Assembly (NCBI RefSeq): GCF_900116105.1
Contig: NZ_FPAC01000001.1
Coordinates: forward strand, 1,602,862-1,666,861
Direction: 5' to 3'
DNA: 64,000 nt
DNA from: Paenibacillus sp. 453mf
GTDB taxonomy: Bacteria > Bacillota > Bacilli > Paenibacillales > Paenibacillaceae
Below, in pieces: positions 54,036 to 63,230 of this stretch. How positions within the stretch are numbered: position 1 is the stretch's first letter; the number at the start of each line of letters is the position of its first letter. Made by a program: the position numbers and the translations under genes. The notes beneath the pieces were generated by a model. The model saw nothing but the letters and a program-made list of their open reading frames with translations. It was not told the origin of the DNA and ran no database searches.

Positions 54036-55037
54036 TTACTTAATTTTAATAACCACCTTTCCTTTGGCACTTCCGCCTTGGAGGTACGAGAATGCTTGCG
54101 CAGTCTTTTCCAAATGATACACCTTATCAATAACTGGCTTAATGTGGCCTCCTTCAATAAATTCTTTTAAAATCTTCAGTTGTGTTCCACTCGATTTCAT
54201 AAAAAGGAAATGATATCTTGTATCGTACTTCTTCTCAAGCGCTGTGATCTTTCGGCTCACGATGGACAAAATGGCTGTTTTCATCCAACCTAACTTTGTT
54301 TCTTTGCCAAATCTTGCGTTTGGCATGCCGGAGATGGATACGATATGTCCACCTGGCTTTAGAACTTGGAACGATTTTTCCAAAGCAGTTCCTCCAAGAG
54401 TATCAAAAACAGCGTCATATCCGGTAAGCATTTCTTCAAAGTTATCTTTTTTATAATTAATGATCAGATCTGCGCCCATCGACTTGACCAACTCATACCC
54501 TTTCTCGCTGGCTGTTGTTGCAACAAAAGCTCCCATCAATTTAGCCAGTTGAATGGCGAACGTCCCCACACCTCCTGAACCTGCGTGAATCAAAATTTTT
54601 TGGCCCTTTTGGAGATGCAAAATATCGGTAAAGGCTTGGTAAGCCGTAAGTCCAACCAGTGGAATAGATGCAGCTTCTTCAAAGTTTAGATTCTGCGGCT
54701 TTAACCAAATATCTTCCTCATGTACAGCAATGTATTCCGCCAATGTACCGATACGGCTCTTGCGTGGTCTACCATAAACTTCATCACCGGGTTTAAATGC
54801 ACTTACCCGTTCACCAACCTTAACGATGACCCCGGAGAAATCATTGCCTAATATTAGAGGAAAAGAGTAACTCAACAGGAGTTTTACTTTCCCTTCCTTA
54901 ATTTTATAGTCGATAGGATTTAGGCTGGCTGCATGAATTTCTACTAACACATCATGTTCTCCGATATGAGGCATTGGTTGTTCAGTCAAAACCAAGGGAA
55001 CATCTTTCCCATATTTCTCAATGGTTATAGCCTTCAT
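54036..55037 (-). CDS. NADP-dependent quinone-oxidoreductase-like enzyme (MDR family)
   Basis: 333 aa, zinc-free medium-chain dehydrogenase: GroES-like part (~1-120) with DFSGVIVKVGERVSAFKPGDEVYG and nucleotide motif ILIHAGSGGVGTFAIQLAKLMGA. It reduces quinones or enals with NADPH. The ArsR regulator gene 96 bp upstream in transcription order likely controls it. Confidence 0.93.
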   Translation of the reverse strand: MKAITIEKYGKDVPLVLTEQPMPHIGEHDVLVEIHAASLNPIDYKIKEGKVKLLLSYSFPLILGNDFSGVIVKVGERVSAFKPGDEVYGRPRKSRIGTLAEYIAVHEEDIWLKPQNLNFEEAASIPLVGLTAYQAFTDILHLQKGQKILIHAGSGGVGTFAIQLAKLMGAFVATTASEKGYELVKSMGADLIINYKKDNFEEMLTGYDAVFDTLGGTALEKSFQVLKPGGHIVSISGMPNARFGKETKLGWMKTAILSIVSRKITALEKKYDTRYHFLFMKSSGTQLKILKEFIEGGHIKPVIDKVYHLEKTAQAFSYLQGGSAKGKVVIKIK

Positions 55038-55132
55038 TTAATATCTCTCCCGTTATGATCATTAGTTTAAACGAATGAACCAAAAGAACAAAAATAATCT
55101 GCTCTACAGTATTCACTTAAGTCATTTTCTAG

Positions 55133-55456
55133 TCACTGAGGCCAAGTGCACTCTGCTTCAATGACAGTAATCAAGTTTTTCAGTTGTTCCAGCGGTTTAC
55201 GGACAGTTAATATATAATAATTTTCTACGCCCTTTTTCTCGGATTGAATAAAACCAGATTGTTTCAGCACCTTCAGATGATGGGAAACAGCTGGCCTAGA
55301 TAAATTGATATGACCTGATATCGCATTTACATTAAGTCCCGATTTGTTCTGTGCCAGCACCATAATAATAGCTTGACGGTTTTCATCAGTCAGCACTTCC
55401 AACAACGGGATGGACTCTTTGAATTGTTGTAAAACTTGCTCGGTTCCCTGGCTCAT
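55133..55456 (-). CDS. ArsR family transcriptional regulator
   Basis: 107 aa from the second ATG (55456), which has AAGGATG at a proper distance; the first ATG lies inside that site. The helix-turn-helix is LNVNAISGHINLSRPAVSHHLKVLKQSGFIQSEKKGVENYY. No metal-binding CxC is seen, so it likely reads a non-metal signal. Confidence 0.92.
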   Translation of the reverse strand: MSQGTEQVLQQFKESIPLLEVLTDENRQAIIMVLAQNKSGLNVNAISGHINLSRPAVSHHLKVLKQSGFIQSEKKGVENYYILTVRKPLEQLKNLITVIEAECTWPQ

Positions 55457-55506
55457 ACGATCCATCCTTTTCGCTCATTCGTTTAATCACTTAAACATAA
55501 TTATAA

Positions 55507-55761
55507 CTACCTGTATAAAAAAATCAAGCGTAGTGCCATTGCGACTGGAATACCACCCATTTCTAGTCCCACAAAAACCTCGGTTCCAGAGGGAATTAGC
55601 TCTGACAAATGTTCAAGTAAGGCGGGATTGGATTCAAACAGATATTTATCAAAATAATAGTTTGATTCTTTTCCAGATCTTACACGGATCCATCGTTTCC
55701 TTGACCAAGAGTTGGAGACTAATCTGAATATTATCTTAAGAGAAAAAGAAGCAGCAGCCAA
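55507..55761 (-). pseudogene. Orotate phosphoribosyltransferase fragment
   Basis: KESNYYFDKYLFESNPALL and EVFVGLEMGGIPVAMALRL are the N-terminal core of the PyrE-like family; the PRPP loop and the last ~100 residues are missing. It is likely a remnant of a stand-alone PRTase gene, not the housekeeping pyrE. Confidence 0.75.
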
Positions 55762-55865
55762 CCGGATAGACTACAACTTCATTCGATATACCCCAGCCTC
55801 ACCAAGAAAATCTTTTCTGGTCAATCCATTTTCTCCAGGCAATATCCGATAATTTTATCGTACCA

Positions 55866-56278
55866 TCATGTGAAATAATGAAAATTTTTTATAGCTTCCC
55901 CGATCCAATCTAATAACTCCTTAGCATATCCTTCAAAGATAAAGATATCTTGTTCTATCCTATTAATCCCTTCTTTCCAGCAATCCAAATTGAAATCAAG
56001 AATTTCAATATCTCCTCGGACCAACAAATGGAGAAATAATGAAGTCCACACCATTTTTTTATAATAGTTGCCGTCTCAATTGTACGTTTAGTTGGACTGA
56101 CAAGAACTAAATCTTCAGGATCAATTTTTATTTCATTTCGTAGCTGCATTACTTGGAATTTACCGTACTCTGTAAGACTAGGATGCAGAGTATTTAACCG
56201 ATTTGGATAATCGTTGAGAATTCTATGATTGTATTGAGCAATCCTGCCCGTTAGATTAATGAAATTCCATGAAAACAC
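55866..56278 (-). pseudogene. Histidine phosphatase remnant
   Basis: In one frame, LHPSLTEYGKFQVMQLRNEI and LVLVSPTKRTIETATI are the middle of a phosphoglycerate-mutase-like phosphatase; the RHG start is missing, replaced by text encoded in repeat A8 (WNFINLTGRIAQ). The continuation lies in a second frame (EILDFNLDCWKEG) after a frameshift near 56050. Confidence 0.72.
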
Positions 56279-56394
56279 AGTTAGATACTTATCTAATCGG
56301 TAATCGGTACGGCTCGGGACAAGAACTTGTACCTATAAATAAAAAGCCTTCAAAATAGCGACTTCCAAAGGGCCTATGTTCTTGTCCTTCGACA
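56239..56394 (-). repeat. Type A dispersed repeat (A8)
   Basis: CCTGCCCGTTAGATTAATG, TTAGATACTTATCTAATC, a shortened hairpin (GGTACGGCTCGGGACAAGAACTTGTACC), AGCCTTCAAAATAGCGACT and TATGTTCTTGTCCTTCGACA. It abuts and has replaced the start of the phosphatase gene. Confidence 0.85.
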
Positions 56395-56459
56395 TTTTTT
56401 GAGGTGTTAACGTGTCAAAAGTAAGAAGATTGTAATCTTATAAAAGTTTACTTTCAATT

Positions 56460-56479
56460 AAAAAATGGGCAAATGCCCT
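56460..56479 (-). terminator. Terminator of the 56-aa gene
   Basis: GGGCATTTGCCC followed by six T on the minus strand. Confidence 0.8.
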
Positions 56480-56480
56480 C

Positions 56481-56651
56481 TTATTTCCCGATTAGCAAGG
56501 CCACAAAGAAAGACCATGCTGTCATTGTGAAGCTAAAGGAGATAAACATTCTGCTTCCTGTTGTTCTCTTCTCGCTCAATAGAAGATAAATAGAAATGAA
56601 TAGAAAAATTGGCATGAAAATAAATCCATAAGCCACTGCCACATCTTGCAT
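56481..56651 (-). CDS. 56-aa membrane protein
   Basis: MQDVAVAYGFIFMPIFLFIS begins the first of two membrane helices; the second ends FFVALLIGK. A basic loop (SEKRTTGSRM) links them. A terminator follows at once, which supports a real gene; the ribosome site GGGTGATTGA is weak. Function unknown. Confidence 0.6.
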   Translation of the reverse strand: MQDVAVAYGFIFMPIFLFISIYLLLSEKRTTGSRMFISFSFTMTAWSFFVALLIGK

Positions 56652-57150
56652 TCAATCACCCAAAATATTAGATACTTTGGACATGATACTGGAACTATTT
56701 ATATAAGTCCATGGATAATATTATCAAAACCATTACAATATTAAACAAGTAGGAAAGGAGATGAGATTATCTTTAGTTGCAAATTTTTTCTATTAAGTCT
56801 CTTCTCACTTGAATATAATTTCTTTCCGTCTATACTTCGGGGTGAATACAATGTGGCATTTGCACATTACTTTGTGTGAGCTAGGCTGTAGCTCTTGTTT
56901 GCCATCTAAGACCATTCCTTTTTTGAGCCTGAACATCTAATGCCGTCTTTTATACCAAACGCTGCAGAATTCTATACCTGTACCGGACGTAATAAGGGCG
57001 TAGAAAGGCAAGCCAATCCGTTTAAGCTCCTTCTTGTTCATGCCGATGCTGTCTTAAGAAAATAAAGTCTTAGACTACCGCTGAATCATTGAACTAACGT
57101 CTCTCGTTAGCGGAATGATATCGACACATTCTTGAATTATCCTCCCATTT
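56652..57150 (-). repeat. Gene-poor stretch with a type B dyad (B5, 57089-57115)
   Basis: TTGAACTAACGTCTCTCGTTAGCGGAATG is the end module of type B standing alone, just downstream of the HxlR gene in transcription order. The remaining ~430 bp show no supportable gene. Confidence 0.6.
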
Positions 57151-57480
57151 CTAGGATTGATTTTTCATTCCCCACTCACATAACTCTTCCAAAACGGGTA
57201 AGAGTGTTTTTGCTTTATCTGTAAGACTGTACTCGACTTTAGGGGGAACTTGAGGATACTCTTTCCGTTTTACCATACCGTCATTCTCTAGTTCTTTCAG
57301 TTGTGCACTCAATGTTTTATAAGTAATAGCACCTATCCGCCTTTTCAGGTCATTAAAGCGAACCGTTTGGTTTTCTGCCAGAAGGTAAATAATAAGCAAT
57401 TTCCACTTGCCGCCAATCACAGACAAGGTGTAACCAAAAGGTGTCTCTTTAATATTACCCTTATAGTCAGCCACGCTCAT
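57151..57480 (-). CDS. HxlR family transcriptional regulator
   Basis: 109 aa from the ATG at 57480; an upstream ATG at 57513 lies inside the probable operator. The winged helix is PFGYTLSVIGGKWKLLIIYLLAENQTVRFNDLKRRIGAITYKTLSAQLKELENDGMVKRKEY. It is divergent from the RidA gene and likely controls it. Confidence 0.92.
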   Translation of the reverse strand: MSVADYKGNIKETPFGYTLSVIGGKWKLLIIYLLAENQTVRFNDLKRRIGAITYKTLSAQLKELENDGMVKRKEYPQVPPKVEYSLTDKAKTLLPVLEELCEWGMKNQS

Positions 57481-57499
57481 GTTTACACTATCCTTTCGG

Positions 57500-57528
57500 G
57501 TAGTACCTATCAAAATAGTGCGTACTAC
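57500..57528 (+). promoter_or_regulatory. Dyad between HxlR and RidA genes
   Basis: GTAGTAC-N15-GTACTAC with inner TAT/ATA; a shared operator for the divergent pair. HxlR-like YodB sites (TACTATTTGTAAGTA type) are similar in form. Confidence 0.65.
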
Positions 57529-57584
57529 ATAATAATTTGTGCTCAGTTTATACTGATCTTACTTTGAAGTAAAGGGTGAAATAA

Positions 57585-57968
57585 ATGACCAATATTAAAA
57601 GCTTTAATCACGATCTTTGGGATCACGGGATCACCCAAGGTTACAGTGTCAACGGTACCATCTACATTTCGGGACAATTTTCTCACGATATGGAGGGCGT
57701 ATTCATTGGCGAGGGAGATATCGAAGTACAGACACGGCAGACGCTGGAAAATCTTGATCGTGTACTGGCGGGATTTGGTGTCACGAAGTACAATCTCGCT
57801 TATGTGGAGATATATCTAACAAACGCGCAAGAGCATTCCGAGTCAGTCGTCCATTTGTTCAAAGAATACGTGGAACAACATCGGCCGGCCGGCAGTCTTA
57901 TCGGCGTGACTTACTTAGCGTCACCTGAGCAACTGATCGAAATTAGAGCCGTCGCACACACGGACTAA
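57585..57968 (+). CDS. RidA (YjgF/YER057c/UK114) family protein
   Basis: 127 aa. The fold is that of RidA imine/enamine deaminases: GTIYISGQFSHDMEGVFIGEGDIEVQTRQTLENLDRVLAGFG, later VTYLASPEQLIEIRAVA. The usual catalytic Arg before the end (RVAVEV-type) is represented by IEIRAVA. It is divergent from HxlR. Confidence 0.93.
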   Translation: MTNIKSFNHDLWDHGITQGYSVNGTIYISGQFSHDMEGVFIGEGDIEVQTRQTLENLDRVLAGFGVTKYNLAYVEIYLTNAQEHSESVVHLFKEYVEQHRPAGSLIGVTYLASPEQLIEIRAVAHTD

Positions 57969-58695
57969 CCCAGCACGGCTGCCGGGGAAATGTAGTCCAA
58001 AAAAACGAACAATATTTCCCCGGTCATTTCGGAATTAATTATAGACGAACTACCAGTTGATGATTTAACCAAAATTGAATATCTATTAGGTAACGCCATG
58101 ATCATTGTTACAAGGAGAAGCAGTTGAGATTACAAACTAGCTCATATTCATTAAAGGAATATACTTTGTCGAACTGGGAATGAGCTAGCCAATTGCCCGA
58201 TTCCCTCTAATTTGCTCTCTTCTCGTGAGTTCTTTTTCTTGAACACAAGTCAATTGCGGTATCGACGATGACATTTATCCCTGCCTTTGCGATTTACTCC
58301 GACAGCGTACTATACCCGGAGTAACACAGTTATAGAAATAAAAATACGAGTGATGAGCCCATATACCACCCCTCGACATTTGAAGAGTAGTTCTATCCTC
58401 TCAACACAAAAGTCCATATTGTTGATTGAATTAGGAATAACGGACGCACTAAGATTTAATTAGAACGACAATCAACACGTTGTTCAATAATTAATCCTAT
58501 ATCTGTTCATAAACATTCATAGTCATAGTCCTCTTCCCTTTCAATTAACGATGACATGCGAAAGTAAGTATATGCATTAGTTATTATAAGATCATTATAA
58601 AAATACACCCCCTTAAATTCATCGATTAGACCCGAGGGTTTTTCAATGTCTATTTTAAGGGGGGGGGCTTTAAGCTCATGTTACAGATCCAAACT
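57969..58695 (+). other. Gene-poor stretch
   Basis: About 725 bp. A start-less plus frame at ~58000-58126 (ELIIDELPVDDLTKIEYLLG) looks like the tail of a lost gene. A run of nine G lies at 58662-58670. No ribosome-site-supported ORF. Confidence 0.45.
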
Positions 58696-59481
58696 TTACA
58701 GCGGTAAATCCTTTTTCATAAAGACACGCATTCCGAGTATATAAAGCGCAAGTCCAACAACCGCAAGAATGATAAATTGAATGGAGTAACTACCACCGGT
58801 CGTAATCGCATTGGTGTCGAATAACGTGTTCAGAGATACATATTTCAATCCTTCTAAGCTGCTATCCACATCTCCCATCAACTTCAGGAGGAAAAATGCC
58901 ATTGGTATTCCCGCGCCAAAAGCCAAAGAGTTCTTCGTGAGATTGAATAAACAGGAGAAGAAGAACGAAATCCCGCTAGTTGCAAACATTAAGAGAAACA
59001 AACCTAAGTTAAGCATAAGATATTCCGTCATGTTGATGTCAATCTCACTTTGGAACACATTGATCGATACAATACCAGAAACAGTAACAATTAAAAACAT
59101 GACAATAAGCGACATAACCAAGTAAACTGCTTGAGTCCGCACAACGGTACTTCTTTTGGTAGGTGTAGACAACAAGTATGCCATGGAACCTCGATCCACT
59201 TGTGATGCGATCAGACTGTTAGCGGTCATAATGATGAATACAATCGGTATGAGAACACCCTGAATGCCATAAAAGGTTTTGGAAAGCATCCCTAGGAAAG
59301 TGGCATCTCCAAGCAGACCAGCAAGCGGTGTATCCTTTACCATACCAGACATGTCCGTTAGGGTACTTGGATTGAATACCGCAATTAGAGCAACATGAAA
59401 CACGGTCATGATCAACGTGAAAACAATCCACAATTTTAAGTTCGATTTGAGTGTTTGTTTGAAGATTGGTTTGCTAAACAT
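58696..59481 (-). CDS. ABC-2 type permease
   Basis: 261 aa from the ATG at 59481 (GGGGG upstream), overlapping the ATPase gene by 8 bp. Six membrane helices and the ABC-2 plan: SNLKLWIVFTLIMTVFHVALIAVF at the start, DRGSMAYLLSTPTKRSTVVRTQ in the middle. With the two ATPases it forms an exporter. Confidence 0.9.
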   Translation of the reverse strand: MFSKPIFKQTLKSNLKLWIVFTLIMTVFHVALIAVFNPSTLTDMSGMVKDTPLAGLLGDATFLGMLSKTFYGIQGVLIPIVFIIMTANSLIASQVDRGSMAYLLSTPTKRSTVVRTQAVYLVMSLIVMFLIVTVSGIVSINVFQSEIDINMTEYLMLNLGLFLLMFATSGISFFFSCLFNLTKNSLAFGAGIPMAFFLLKLMGDVDSSLEGLKYVSLNTLFDTNAITTGGSYSIQFIILAVVGLALYILGMRVFMKKDLPL

Positions 59482-60376
59482 TTGCTCTTTCCCCCTCATA
59501 TAAACCGTTGAAATAATCAGCAAGCGTATATTTTTTCTCTACTATAAATTTGATGGGGTAATCTTTTAGTGTTGTAAACAGCAAATTGATATCCCGATCG
59601 TTTATTTTAATGAGTACTTGGTTCTGACTCTCTCGTTTCTCCGTGAACTGGAATGGTTCAGATAAGAAACGTTCATAATCCTTAGGCGTAAGAAATTCGA
59701 TCTTATACTCTTTGTTTTCATTATGCTTAACCTCAACCGTTGGCTTGACCGCTATTAATTGTCCTCCCTTAATTAAGGCAACCTTGTCACACGTATGCTC
59801 TACCTCCTCAAACATGTGACTCGACATAAAGATCGTCTTTCCTTTCTTCTTCTCTTCATTGAGGATATCAACGAATTGTGATCTCATAAGGGGGTCGAGT
59901 CCCGTGGTTGGCTCATCCAAAATCAATATCTCAGGGTCGGCCATTAATGCTGCGACGATCGCCGTTTTCTGTTTCATTCCTTTAGACATTCTCTTTAAGT
60001 TGGCTGTAGGATCAAGCTGTAGCTTCTTTATAATGCTTTCAGCATACGACATATCTTTTAAACCCAAAATTTCTGCTTGTCTCTTCAGAAACTCTGTTCC
60101 TGTAGGGGCATCGGGAAATGCAATTTCTCCGGGTATATAGCCGATCATCTTTTTGATCTCAGCAGATTCAGTCCAACAATCCATTCCATTAATGGTCACT
60201 GTACCGCTTTTCGGTTTTAAGAAACCCATCATATGGCGAATGGTCGTCGTTTTACCGGCTCCATTGATTCCAACAAATCCAAATACCTCGCCTCTCTCAA
60301 TCGACAGGTTTAGATTAAACAATCCTCGCCCTTCTCCAAAGTCTTTAGTTAGATTATTAATCTCGATAAATGGCAT
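59474..60376 (-). CDS. ABC transporter ATPase (second)
   Basis: 300 aa from the ATG at 60376 (GGGAGGGG upstream). Walker A GINGAGKTTTIRHMMG, signature LKRMSKGMKQK (degenerate LSGGQ), Walker B ILILDEPTTGLDPL. The C-terminal ~80 residues form the DUF4162-like domain. Paralogue of the next gene; the two probably make a heterodimer. Confidence 0.92.
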   Translation of the reverse strand: MPFIEINNLTKDFGEGRGLFNLNLSIERGEVFGFVGINGAGKTTTIRHMMGFLKPKSGTVTINGMDCWTESAEIKKMIGYIPGEIAFPDAPTGTEFLKRQAEILGLKDMSYAESIIKKLQLDPTANLKRMSKGMKQKTAIVAALMADPEILILDEPTTGLDPLMRSQFVDILNEEKKKGKTIFMSSHMFEEVEHTCDKVALIKGGQLIAVKPTVEVKHNENKEYKIEFLTPKDYERFLSEPFQFTEKRESQNQVLIKINDRDINLLFTTLKDYPIKFIVEKKYTLADYFNGLYEGERANV

Positions 60377-60381
60377 TAGGA

Positions 60382-61308
60382 TCATCCCCTCCCGTCTGTG
60401 TTGGTGTTGCGATCATAAAACTTCATGAAATAATCCTCTAGTGAAAATTTTATCTCTGTAAAAAACTTCACTTCATAGTCTGCGATGAAAGAGATAAAAT
60501 GGTTAATATCCGCATCGTGGATACGGAGTGTCGTTTGACGTTTACTTGGGATCAAAGTAAGCACCTTAATCTTGGGCTCAGCTTTTACTTCCTTATCAAA
60601 ACGATGAAATGAGTCCTCTGTTTTAAATTCAATTTCATAGGTTTTTATTTCACTATGGCGTAAATCATTCGCCACGAAAGAAGAAATTAATCGACCATCC
60701 TTAATAATCGATATCTTGTCGCAGGTTGCATCGATTTCCGAAAATATATGACTCGATATCAAAATGGTTTTGCCTTTTTCTTTTTGCTCTTTAATGAAAT
60801 CTATAAATAAATTTTGCATAATGGGATCCAAACCACTTGTAGGTTCATCAAGCACAAGCACAGATGGATCATGCATAAACGCTGTAACGATAGCTAGCTT
60901 CCGCTTCATGCCGAGCGACATCCGCTTCAAGCTCCCACTTGGATCGAGTTCAAACTTCTTAATCAAGGATTCCGTGTGGGACATATCCGTGATACCACGT
61001 AATTCAGCCATCATATTTATGAATTGAGTCCCCGTAAGAGACTCTGGTAAAGCAATCTCACCCGGTAAATACCCCAGCTCCCTTTGAATATCTCCCGCGC
61101 GTTCCCAACTATTAAGGCCATTTACTAAGGTTTTCCCTTGTTGTGGACGGGAAAAGCCCATGATATGCCGGATGGTCGTCGTTTTCCCAGCACCATTCGG
61201 ACCTAAGAATCCGTAAACTTCTCCTTTTTCGATACTAAAGGAGACATCAAATATACCTCGATTATGACCATAATCCTTGGTCAAATGCTCAATTTCAATG
61301 ACGGGCAC
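60382..61308 (-). CDS. ABC transporter ATPase (first)
   Basis: 308 aa from the GTG at 61308 (AAGGGTGG upstream). Walker A GPNGAGKTTTIRHIMG, signature LKRMSLGMKRK, Walker B VLVLDEPTSGLDP. It starts the three-gene exporter operon. Its promoter and a 16-bp dyad lie upstream, and the remnant of its probable TetR repressor is divergent. Confidence 0.92.
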   Translation of the reverse strand: MPVIEIEHLTKDYGHNRGIFDVSFSIEKGEVYGFLGPNGAGKTTTIRHIMGFSRPQQGKTLVNGLNSWERAGDIQRELGYLPGEIALPESLTGTQFINMMAELRGITDMSHTESLIKKFELDPSGSLKRMSLGMKRKLAIVTAFMHDPSVLVLDEPTSGLDPIMQNLFIDFIKEQKEKGKTILISSHIFSEIDATCDKISIIKDGRLISSFVANDLRHSEIKTYEIEFKTEDSFHRFDKEVKAEPKIKVLTLIPSKRQTTLRIHDADINHFISFIADYEVKFFTEIKFSLEDYFMKFYDRNTNTDGRG

Positions 61309-61346
61309 TATGTTATCCACCCTTTCTGAATATAATAATCGAAAAC

Positions 61347-61406
61347 AAACAACGTGTTGTTTATCTCTATGTATTTTATTATAATTACAAAACAAAGAGT
61401 CAACAA
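61347..61406 (-). promoter_or_regulatory. ABC operon promoter with operator dyad
   Basis: Minus strand: TTGTTG (61401-61406), 17 bp, TATAAT (61378-61383), then the dyad AAACAAC-N2-GTTGTTT (61347-61362) at the start site: a repressor site in the classic TetR position. Confidence 0.68.
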
Positions 61407-61485
61407 TAATCAATAATGTCTATTGTGCTGGATATCCAACACCATTTGAGATTGTGTACGTTTTAAAAAAAGGAGTGAATTAGTT

Positions 61486-61700
61486 TTGCGAGAACAGGAT
61501 AAGGATTTACGAATTATTCAAACGAAGGAACTCATTCGAATAGCACTGATTTAATGGCAAAATGCCAAGAAGAAATTTTGGCTGACATGGCTAATATTGT
61601 TGAACAGAACTTTACCAATATGAACCGTAAAACAACAACGGATGGAGGAAGAAGCTATTCGCTGAACAGCAGTAGTTTCAAAGATATTTTACTGCCTTAA
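61486..61700 (+). pseudogene. TetR regulator, broken
   Basis: TTG start with AAAGGAG; 22 codons (REQDKDLRIIQTKELIRIAL) give the first TetR helix, then a stop. A second frame starting in the same place (61554-61700) carries a mid-protein piece (AKCQEEILADMANIVEQNF). The helix-turn-helix itself is deleted. It is divergent from the ABC operon it presumably repressed. Confidence 0.78.
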
Positions 61701-61823
61701 GGCTTCAAAAGGTATAGCACCTACATTTAATATAGCGTTTCGAGCAGAGACCCTTCTCTTGCTGTGTATTCTTGAATGATACGTAGCAATTCTTCCGGGA
61801 AAATAACACAATTTCAGTTTATT

Positions 61824-61900
61824 AAAGTACCTGCCCGTTAGCTTAATTAATTTGATGTAAACTCCAGTTAGATATTTATCTAATCTGTAATTGGACCCAG
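61824..61900 (-). repeat. Type A dispersed repeat, left part only (A9)
   Basis: ACCTGCCCGTTAGCTTAATT, CCAGTTAGATATTTATCTAATC, then TGTAATTGGACC; the hairpin and later modules are absent. Same orientation as all other copies. Confidence 0.8.
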
Positions 61901-61976
61901 TTTTACAAAAATATAATTTTTAACTGACAAAAAAGGCAGCTCCCTGATGAGGGGTAGCTACCTTCGTTTAAGATTA

Positions 61977-63074
61977 TTATGAAAAGGTAGGAGCAGGGAA
62001 TTGATCAATTCTCATACGAAGTAAACTATATGGTTTTTCCCGCAGGTCTCTTCCATAATGAAATCTCGCCTGCCGATGTAATTGATTCACAATGACATAT
62101 AAGTATTGATCGGGGCCAATCGAGAAAGTATCCGGCCATAAAATTCTCGGGTCATGTGCGATGGTTTCCATTGCGCCATTCGGCAATATCTTCCGGATAC
62201 TGTTGTTTTCATAGTCTCCCGCATAAACGGTTCCTTTTGCGCCGGTGATCATTCCATCAGACGCACCTTTTCCCCCCCAATACTGGACATATTGGGATAA
62301 ATTCATGTCCTGTATCCTTCTGTCTCTTAGGGCTTCTGTTGAGATCGAGAACAGCTGACGGCTGGTTAGCGGAGCATAAAATAAAACCTTTCCATCAGGA
62401 GAAATCGCTAAACTATCGGAAGCCAATCTAAATGGGGAAGTCGAGCCGTCCGGGTTTCGATTCATCAAAATTTCACCTTCTACTTTCGGTAAAATATAGG
62501 GATCAGGTGAAGTTGATATTGCCCCATTTAACCGTCTAAACGCGTTCCCATTTTCTAAATCTACGACGATAATAGCCCCCGGCCCTCTGGAAGAAGAATC
62601 CGTTATATATGCATAGCCTGCTCTTCCAACCCGAAAATCCAAACGGACATCATTCAGATAAGTTGTTGGTAAGACAACATCTTCTGTAAAGGTATATATT
62701 CTCCTTATTTTATTCGTGCTTAAATCAACAGCAACTAATTTTGCTCCCCCTTGAATAGGTTCAGAAAAATTTGGTGCCCCTGTATCTAGTACCCAAAGTG
62801 TTCCTCTTCCATCAGCAACGATACTTTGGACACTGACGAAAGACATTGTAATATTATCATTATTAACCAAATTGGTCTTTAAACTGGGATAAGGCTGCAA
62901 TTCACCCTCAACAATTTCCGCCACAGTAAATTGAACGTCGTCTCCCCATTTCGGAAAGCAAACAAAAATACGATCGGTTTCGGAAACGCTGACACCTGTA
63001 GGCATAGCCCCATAAAAAGCATGCACCAGTTCAAACTGCCCAAAATATTTTTCCATAGGTAACATAGGTTGCAT
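61977..63074 (-). CDS. Yellow/major-royal-jelly-like (MRJP) beta-propeller protein
   Basis: 365 aa. The family text is clear: GVSVSETDRIFVCFPKWGDD, then TLWVLDTGAPNF, LNDVRLDFRVGRAGYAYITDSS, RLASDSLAISPDGKVLFYAPL, and WPDTFSIGPDQYLYVIVNQ. It is the six-bladed propeller related to L-dopachrome tautomerase-like proteins; in bacteria it is a probable lactonase or binding protein. No signal peptide is visible. AGGAGG precedes the ATG. Confidence 0.88.
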   Translation of the reverse strand: MQPMLPMEKYFGQFELVHAFYGAMPTGVSVSETDRIFVCFPKWGDDVQFTVAEIVEGELQPYPSLKTNLVNNDNITMSFVSVQSIVADGRGTLWVLDTGAPNFSEPIQGGAKLVAVDLSTNKIRRIYTFTEDVVLPTTYLNDVRLDFRVGRAGYAYITDSSSRGPGAIIVVDLENGNAFRRLNGAISTSPDPYILPKVEGEILMNRNPDGSTSPFRLASDSLAISPDGKVLFYAPLTSRQLFSISTEALRDRRIQDMNLSQYVQYWGGKGASDGMITGAKGTVYAGDYENNSIRKILPNGAMETIAHDPRILWPDTFSIGPDQYLYVIVNQLHRQARFHYGRDLREKPYSLLRMRIDQFPAPTFS

Positions 63075-63230
63075 GATATCCTCCTCATCAAATCCGAACG
63101 GATATCAAATATATATGATGAAAATTTTTATTAGTGCCTAGTTCTTGATAAATTTTTCTATCGTGATGGATGCTGTGGGTTTCAACTTTCCATTATTAAA
63201 AATGTTGGTTTTATTAACGATAGAATGAAA

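Noticed and set aside
58662..58670. Nine-G run as a phase-variable tract
   Set aside because: It lies outside any supported coding or promoter sequence, so no variable product can be named.
27631..61900. Calling the repeat array a true integron
   Set aside because: The only recombinase lacks the IntI-specific patch, the type A repeat has several independent hairpins unlike attC, and the cargo includes whole operons with their own promoters. Reported as a resemblance only.
27631..61900. CRISPR array
   Set aside because: The repeats are far apart, long, of varied length and separated by genes, with no constant spacers or cas genes.
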